Below are positions 59,954 to 64,000 of a DNA stretch of 64,000 nucleotides, one piece after another. This DNA comes from Piscinibacter sp943370595 (GTDB lineage Bacteria > Pseudomonadota > Gammaproteobacteria > Burkholderiales > Burkholderiaceae_C), in contig CALRRO020000006.1 in the NCBI GenBank assembly GCA_943370595.1, forward strand, positions 62,001 through 126,000, written 5' to 3'. Below the pieces are notes generated by a model that was not told where the DNA came from, did no database searches, and saw only the letters and a program-made list of their open reading frames with translations. How positions within the stretch are numbered: the first letter of the stretch is position 1; every line of letters starts with the position of its first letter. Both the position numbers and the translations under genes were made by a program.

Positions 59954-60190
59954 TTACTTGATCAGCTTGTGGTCGAGCAGCTTGCGCCGCAGCGTGTTGC
60001 GGTTGATGCCCAGCCAGTCGGCGGCGCGGCTCTGATTGCCCTCGGCCTGCTTCATCACGACCTCGAGCAGCGGCTTCTCCACCACGCGGAGGATCATGTC
60101 GTACATGTCGTTCGGCTCGACGCCGCGCAGGTCCTTGAAGTAGCCCTCCAGGCTGTCCCGGATGCACTCCTCGATGTGTTTCTTGCTCAT
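59954..60190 (-). CDS. fis: DNA-binding protein Fis
   Basis: A 78-residue nucleoid protein. The C-terminal helix-turn-helix has the Fis signature GNQSRAADWLGINRNTLRRKLLDH. It bends DNA and regulates rRNA and recombination. It overlaps the upstream dusB gene by four bases and precedes purH; the dusB-fis pair is a conserved operon. Somewhat shorter than the 98-residue enteric Fis, as expected in betaproteobacteria. Confidence 0.95.
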   Translation of the reverse strand: MSKKHIEECIRDSLEGYFKDLRGVEPNDMYDMILRVVEKPLLEVVMKQAEGNQSRAADWLGINRNTLRRKLLDHKLIK

Positions 60191-61227
60191 GCCTGTTCGG
60201 TGAGAACGTCATCGTTGGCGGCGCGGCTCGTGGCCGGCAGCCGGTCGTGGGTGTCGGCGAGGCGGTCGAAGAACGCCGTCACCGCGCGCAGCTGCGCCGC
60301 GCAGTCGTCGATCAGATTCATCTGCGCGCGGAAATCCTCGCCACCGGGCAGGCCGCGCACGGCCCAGCCGATGTGCTTGCGCGCGCTGCGCACGCCCGAG
60401 GCCTCGCCGTAGAGGCCGTAGTGGTCGTGCAGGTGCGCGACCAGCCAGCCCTTGGCCTGCAGCGTCTCGGGCGCCGCGAGTTCCTCGCCGGTGGCGAGGA
60501 AGTGCGCGATCTCGCGGAAGATCCACGGCCGGCCTTGCGCGGCCCGGCCGATCATGATGGCGTCGGCCTTCGTCGCCTCCAGCACGGCGCGGGCCTTGCG
60601 CGGCGAGTCGATGTCGCCGTTGGCGACCACCGGGATCGCCACCGCGGCCTTCACCGCGGCGATGGTGTCGTACTCGGCTGCGCCCTTGTAGCCCTGCTCG
60701 CGCGTGCGGCCGTGCACCGTCACCATCGCGACGCCGGCGGCCTCGGCCACGCGCGCCAGGCGCACGGCATTGCGCTCGCTGTCGCACCAGCCGGTGCGCA
60801 TTTTCAGCGTCACCGGCACGTTGCGCGGCGCGCAGGCGGCGACGACCGCCTCGATGATCCCGGCGGCCAGCGGCTCGTCCTGCATCAGCGCCGAGCCGGC
60901 CCACTTGCTGCACACCTTCTTGGCCGGGCAGCCCATGTTGATGTCGATGATCTGCGCGCCGCGGTCGATGTTGTAGGCGGCGGCTTCGGCCATCATGGCC
61001 GCGTCGGTGCCGGCGATCTGCACCGCGATCGGGTCGGTCTCGCCGCTGTGGTCGGCCCGGCGGCTCGTCTTCAGGCTGTTCCACAGCTCCTTGCGCGAGG
61101 TCACCATCTCGCTGACCGCGTAGCCCGCGCCCAGCTGCTTGCACAGCATGCGGAAGGGGCGGTCCGTCACCCCGGCCATCGGGGCGGCGAACAACCGGTT
61201 CGCCAGCGTGATGTGGCCGATGCGCAT
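60187..61227 (-). CDS. dusB: tRNA-dihydrouridine synthase DusB
   Basis: A 346-residue FMN enzyme that reduces uridine to dihydrouridine in tRNA. Motifs: LFAAPMAGVTDRPFRMLCKQLGAGYAVSEMVTS, INMGCPAKKVCSKWAGSALMQD with the catalytic Cys, and MVTVHGRTREQGYKG. The ATG at 61227 gives the usual start (MRIGHITLANRLF); no clear ribosome site is visible. It leads the dusB-fis-purH operon and is divergent from yqaA across 109 bases. Confidence 0.95.
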   Translation of the reverse strand: MRIGHITLANRLFAAPMAGVTDRPFRMLCKQLGAGYAVSEMVTSRKELWNSLKTSRRADHSGETDPIAVQIAGTDAAMMAEAAAYNIDRGAQIIDINMGCPAKKVCSKWAGSALMQDEPLAAGIIEAVVAACAPRNVPVTLKMRTGWCDSERNAVRLARVAEAAGVAMVTVHGRTREQGYKGAAEYDTIAAVKAAVAIPVVANGDIDSPRKARAVLEATKADAIMIGRAAQGRPWIFREIAHFLATGEELAAPETLQAKGWLVAHLHDHYGLYGEASGVRSARKHIGWAVRGLPGGEDFRAQMNLIDDCAAQLRAVTAFFDRLADTHDRLPATSRAANDDVLTEQA

Positions 61228-61336
61228 GGGGACGGGGGAGGGGTGGTGCTGAAAAGAGAGGCAGGAGTATAGCCAGCGCCTCGCGCTCGATCTTCCTGCA
61301 CTGCACCAAGAACGGACCTCCCTATGATCAGCCGCC

Positions 61337-61813
61337 ATGGAGGCCTGGCTGCAATCGCTGTTGACGACGCTCGCGCTGCCCGAGTTCGGGCTGAGCACGG
61401 TGTTCGTGGTCTCGCTGATCTCGGCCACGCTGCTGCCGCTGGGTTCGGAGCCGGCGGTGTTCGGGCTCGTCAAGCTCAATCCCGACCTGTTCTGGAGCGC
61501 GATCTTCGTTGCCACGGCCGGCAACACCATCGGCGGTGCGATCAGCTGGGCGATGGGCTATGGCGCCGAACGGGCCTACGAGCGGGTGACGCACAAGCAC
61601 CTGGAAGCCCGCGCGCTGCAGTGGCTGCAGCGCTTCGGCGCCAAGGCCTGCCTGCTGTCGTGGCTGCCGGCTGTCGGCGACCCGCTGTGCGCAGTCGCCG
61701 GCTGGCTGCGCCTGCCGTTCTGGCCCTGCGTGTTCTACATGGCGATCGGCAAGTTCGCACGCTATCTGACGATGACGGCCGCGCTGCTGTGGTGGTTCCC
61801 CGGCCAGCTCTGA
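61337..61813 (+). CDS. yqaA: YqaA family (DedA-like) membrane protein
   Basis: A 158-residue membrane protein of the DedA/SNARE-associated superfamily. Conserved features are FVVSLISATLLPLGSEPAVFG, ATAGNTIGGAISWAMGYG and the C-terminal block LLSWLPAVGDPLCAVAGWLRLPF. Relatives are thought to handle lipids at the membrane, but YqaA itself has no proven role. It is divergent from dusB and convergent with the patatin-like gene, nine bases away. Confidence 0.88.
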   Translation: MEAWLQSLLTTLALPEFGLSTVFVVSLISATLLPLGSEPAVFGLVKLNPDLFWSAIFVATAGNTIGGAISWAMGYGAERAYERVTHKHLEARALQWLQRFGAKACLLSWLPAVGDPLCAVAGWLRLPFWPCVFYMAIGKFARYLTMTAALLWWFPGQL

Positions 61814-61822
61814 GCGCGGTGC

Positions 61823-63031
61823 TCAGGCCGACTTCAGCGCCACTTCGAGGTCGTCGAGCACCTGCTCGAGCTTCTTGACCGCCAGTGCCGAGGGCAGCGG
61901 CTGCGCCGTGCGCCGGCGCAGCAGCGTGCGGTGGTGGTCGTCGAGCACCGCACCGTTCAGCGCGAGCCCGTGCCGCGCCAGCCGGGCAGCGAGCTGGGGC
62001 CGCTGCGCACGCAATTGCTCGCGTGTCTGACGGTAGGCATGCTCGGCCAGCCGCCGCCGCTGCGAATAGCCAAAGGTATTGGCCAGGAACATCTGCGGAT
62101 CCCGGTGGTCGGGCTCGAACAGCAGGATGTCGGTGTCCGGATGGCTGCGCTCGTAGCCTTTCATGCCCAGCTCCAGCCGCGAGTGGATCAGCGTGCGGAA
62201 GGTCTGCGACAGCACCACCGGCAAGCCGCCGTCGACCAGCCGCGGAATGCTCGGCTCGCCGCTGCTGAGCACGCGGTGGCGCGGCGCATGGGCAGCGTCG
62301 AAGGGCACCAGCGGGTTCAGGCAGATCAGCAGGTCCAGGCCGTCGTCGAGCAGCACCGAGGCGTGCAGCGTCTTCTTCAAGGCGCCGTCGACGTAGAAGC
62401 GGCTGCCGATGCGCACGGGCGGGAACAGGCCCGGCAGCGCCGAACTGGCCTGCACGGCGCGCGAGATCGGCACGGTGTCCCAGCCCGGCAGGCCGAAGGG
62501 GGCGCTCTCGCCGCTGTCCAGGTCGGTGGCGACGAGCACCAGCTTGCGCCTGAGCTGGCGGAAGTCGTTGCTGCGGCCCGGCTGGGCGAACTGCCGTCGC
62601 AACTGATCCTCGACGCCGGTGTTCGAGAACACACCGGTGGGCAGCGCATGGCCCAGCTGTTCCAGCGTGACGCTGAGCGAGCGGCGCTGCAGCAGGCCCA
62701 CCCACATCGCTCGCGCCGCCACCCGTGGCAGCGAGGCGAAACGGCGGGCGAACTCGCCCCAGGCCGGGCGCAGCATCAGCGAAGGTTCGAAGATGTCGTG
62801 CGCCGCGCCTTCGTTCTCGATGAAGGAGGCGCACTGCTCGCGCGGGCTCATGCCGTTGGCCAGCGCCGCGGCGATGAAGCCGCCGGCCGACACGCCGACG
62901 TAGGCGTGGCAATCCGCCAGATCGAGGCCGTCGATGGCTTCGTCGAGCGCGCACAGCGCGCCGAGTTCGTAGATGGCGCCGAGCGGGCCGCCGCCGGCCA
63001 GGGCCACGCCGATGCGAGGAGGCTTTGCCAT
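61823..63031 (-). CDS. Patatin-like phospholipase
   Basis: A 402-residue patatin-fold hydrolase. The oxyanion motif GVALAGGGPLGAIYELGAL is at the N-terminus, the nucleophile Ser in GVSAGGF (about residue 50), and the catalytic Asp in the VDGALKK motif near residue 215. It would hydrolyse phospholipids or lysophospholipids. There is no signal peptide, so it is probably cytoplasmic or membrane-associated. The C-terminal 100 residues are basic and helical. It is convergent with yqaA. Confidence 0.9.
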   Translation of the reverse strand: MAKPPRIGVALAGGGPLGAIYELGALCALDEAIDGLDLADCHAYVGVSAGGFIAAALANGMSPREQCASFIENEGAAHDIFEPSLMLRPAWGEFARRFASLPRVAARAMWVGLLQRRSLSVTLEQLGHALPTGVFSNTGVEDQLRRQFAQPGRSNDFRQLRRKLVLVATDLDSGESAPFGLPGWDTVPISRAVQASSALPGLFPPVRIGSRFYVDGALKKTLHASVLLDDGLDLLICLNPLVPFDAAHAPRHRVLSSGEPSIPRLVDGGLPVVLSQTFRTLIHSRLELGMKGYERSHPDTDILLFEPDHRDPQMFLANTFGYSQRRRLAEHAYRQTREQLRAQRPQLAARLARHGLALNGAVLDDHHRTLLRRRTAQPLPSALAVKKLEQVLDDLEVALKSA

Positions 63032-63111
63032 GCGATCAGTCTAGGCGCCGTGCTGCGCGCTGGGGTGGTGCGGCACGTCTAGATCGCTTGCGCATTCTCA
63101 AGCGTCGAAAC

Positions 63112-63166
63112 GCAAACGGGGCACTGCTGTGCCCCGTTTGCAGGGAGTGGGGCACCGAGGTGCCCC
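63112..63166 (-). terminator. Tandem hairpins downstream of the phasin gene
   Basis: First stem: 13-bp perfect arms GCAAACGGGGCAC (63112-63124) and GTGCCCCGTTTGC (63129-63141) with loop TGCT. Second stem: GGGGCACC (63149-63156), GA, GGTGCCCC (63159-63166). On the minus strand they follow the phasin stop by about 24 bases; the tail GTTTCG has only a short T-run. They probably stop or stabilise the phasin transcript. Both share the GGGGCAC core. Confidence 0.65.
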
Positions 63167-63189
63167 GTGTGTGTCGAGCCGACCGTTGA

Positions 63190-63726
63190 TCAGGCAGCGG
63201 CCGACTTGCGCGCGGCAGCGCGCTTGGCCGCCGGCTTCGCCGCGCCGTTGGCCTTGGTCTTCGCCGCAGCCTTCTTGGCCGGAGCGGCCGCGCTGCCCTT
63301 GGAGAGCTTGGCGACCTGCGCGCTCAGCGCGTCGATGCGGGCGATCAGCGCTTCCACGTCCTTGGCCGAGGGCACGCCCAGCTTGTTCAGCGCCTTGGCG
63401 GTGCGCTCCTCGAAGATGGTCTCGAGCTTGTCCCAGTGCTGGCCAGCCTTGGCCTGCACGTCGCCGGCCATGCCGGTCATCTTGCTGGTCACCGCGCCGA
63501 TCTTCTCTTCGGCCACCGCCTGCGTCTTGCGCTGCAGCGACATGCCTTCCTTGACCAGCGCCTCGAACACCTTGCCGCCTTCTTCCTGCGCCTTCGAGAA
63601 CGCGCCCATGCCGGCCAGCCAGATCTGCTGCGCGGAGTCCTTCACCGAGCCGGCGAGCGCGCTGTCGAGCAGGTGGGCGCTGGAGGCGGCCTTCTTGTCC
63701 GCCATTTGCTTGAGCTTCTTGACCAT
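63190..63726 (-). CDS. Phasin family protein with histone-like tail
   Basis: A 178-residue polyhydroxyalkanoate granule-associated protein of the PhaI/PhaF family. The N-terminal phasin domain contains DSAQQIWLAGMGAFSKAQEEGGKVFEALVKEG, then an amphipathic helix and a heptad-like leucine region (ALIARIDALSAQVAKL). The last ~35 residues are Ala/Lys/Pro-rich (PAKKAAAKTKANGAAKPAAKR...), like the DNA-binding tail of PhaF. It would coat storage granules and tether them to the nucleoid. ATG at 63726 with GAGGAC upstream. Two strong hairpins follow. Confidence 0.88.
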   Translation of the reverse strand: MVKKLKQMADKKAASSAHLLDSALAGSVKDSAQQIWLAGMGAFSKAQEEGGKVFEALVKEGMSLQRKTQAVAEEKIGAVTSKMTGMAGDVQAKAGQHWDKLETIFEERTAKALNKLGVPSAKDVEALIARIDALSAQVAKLSKGSAAAPAKKAAAKTKANGAAKPAAKRAAARKSAAA

Positions 63727-63921
63727 GGTGTGTGTCCTCTGTGGGCTGCGGGATGAATGCACTATAGGCACCCCCCTTGGAGGGGGCAGCCTAAAACTCT
63801 AGGGCCGCGCCTCTACGCAGGCTCGTGCCGCGCGAGCCGCGCGCTGCGGGTAATCGCGCAGCGTCGCTTTCAGGCCTTTGGACAAGAATAGGTGCAAACC
63901 CGTTTCCACCGAGGAGGACCC

Positions 63922-64000
63922 ATGCAGTACTTCGTGACCGGCGCGACCGGTTTCATCGGCAAGCGCCTCGTCAAGACGCTGCTCGCGCGGCGCGGTGCCG
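63922..64000 (+). CDS. SDR family NAD-dependent oxidoreductase, 5' end only
   Basis: Only the first 26 codons are present. The start QYFVTGATGFIGKRLVKTLL is a Rossmann motif (G-x-x-G-x-x-G) of extended SDR proteins such as NAD-dependent epimerases. GAGGAGGA lies nine bases before the ATG. It is divergent from the phasin gene across 195 bases. The specific enzyme cannot be named from this stretch; the rest is beyond the right edge. Confidence 0.75.
   Translation, partial: MQYFVTGATGFIGKRLVKTLLARRGA

Overview
The window reads as chromosome of a high-GC betaproteobacterium of the order Burkholderiales, close to the Rubrivivax/Leptothrix/Methylibium group. This placement is an inference from gene content, gene order (dusB-fis-purH, mtgA-aroE, accBC-prmA, yajC-secDF) and the strong GC bias at third codon positions; no rRNA is present to confirm it. 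I found no tRNA or rRNA genes, insertion sequences, phage genes or CRISPR arrays.

Left part (1-5.5 kb): a MoxR ATPase/DUF58 pair (cut at the left edge) is divergent from a histone-deacetylase-family gene, followed by an exported gamma-glutamyltransferase and two small hypothetical genes.

Sulfur oxidation island (5.6-19.6 kb): this is the defining feature. Reading leftwards from 19.5 kb it holds soxC, soxD, soxY, soxZ, soxA and soxX, a terminator, soxB, an exported DsrE-like protein, a YeeE/TsuA-type sulfur-compound transporter and a cytochrome c4. A small insert carries a MerR regulator and two membrane proteins (DUF2938, DUF2798). Next come fccAB (sulfide dehydrogenase) on the plus strand and an operon of soxH, a thioredoxin, a small cytochrome c and an ArsR-type SoxR/SqrR-like repressor. 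Together they would oxidise thiosulfate and sulfide in the periplasm on SoxY-bound sulfur and pass electrons to c-type cytochromes. A similar 20-bp element lies just upstream of soxC, soxB and soxH and is the best candidate for the repressor's operator.

Housekeeping core (19.7-43.4 kb): an orphan Bug-type binding protein and an SDR enzyme; yajC-secD-secF; a DUF1631 protein; smg, dprA and a LysM protein on the minus strand; def-fmt-htpX; a small lipoprotein; azlCD; then a central carbon cluster pgk, pyk, ilvA, ppsA and fba. That cluster is interrupted by a one-protein regulator that fuses a winged-helix-like region, a GHKL ATPase and a STAS-like DUF4325 domain. Several palindromes and hairpins sit in the leaders of pgk, pyk, ppsA and fba.

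Foreign-looking patch (about 44.1-45.7 kb): between purC and a convergent PfkB-family kinase lies an AT-richer gene of unknown function with TPR-like helical repeats. The composition shift reaches into the 3' ends of both neighbours.

Right part (46.4-64 kb): mostly minus-strand housekeeping genes: zinc-ribbon DUF3426, prmA, accC, accB, a TlpA-type thioredoxin, a conserved hypothetical, mtgA, aroE, a TonB-like protein, an RNase II-family nuclease, ruvC, cdsA-like and plsC-like lipid genes separated by a REP-like palindrome, purH, fis and dusB. It ends with yqaA, a patatin-like phospholipase, a phasin with a histone-like tail and the start of an SDR gene cut by the right edge.
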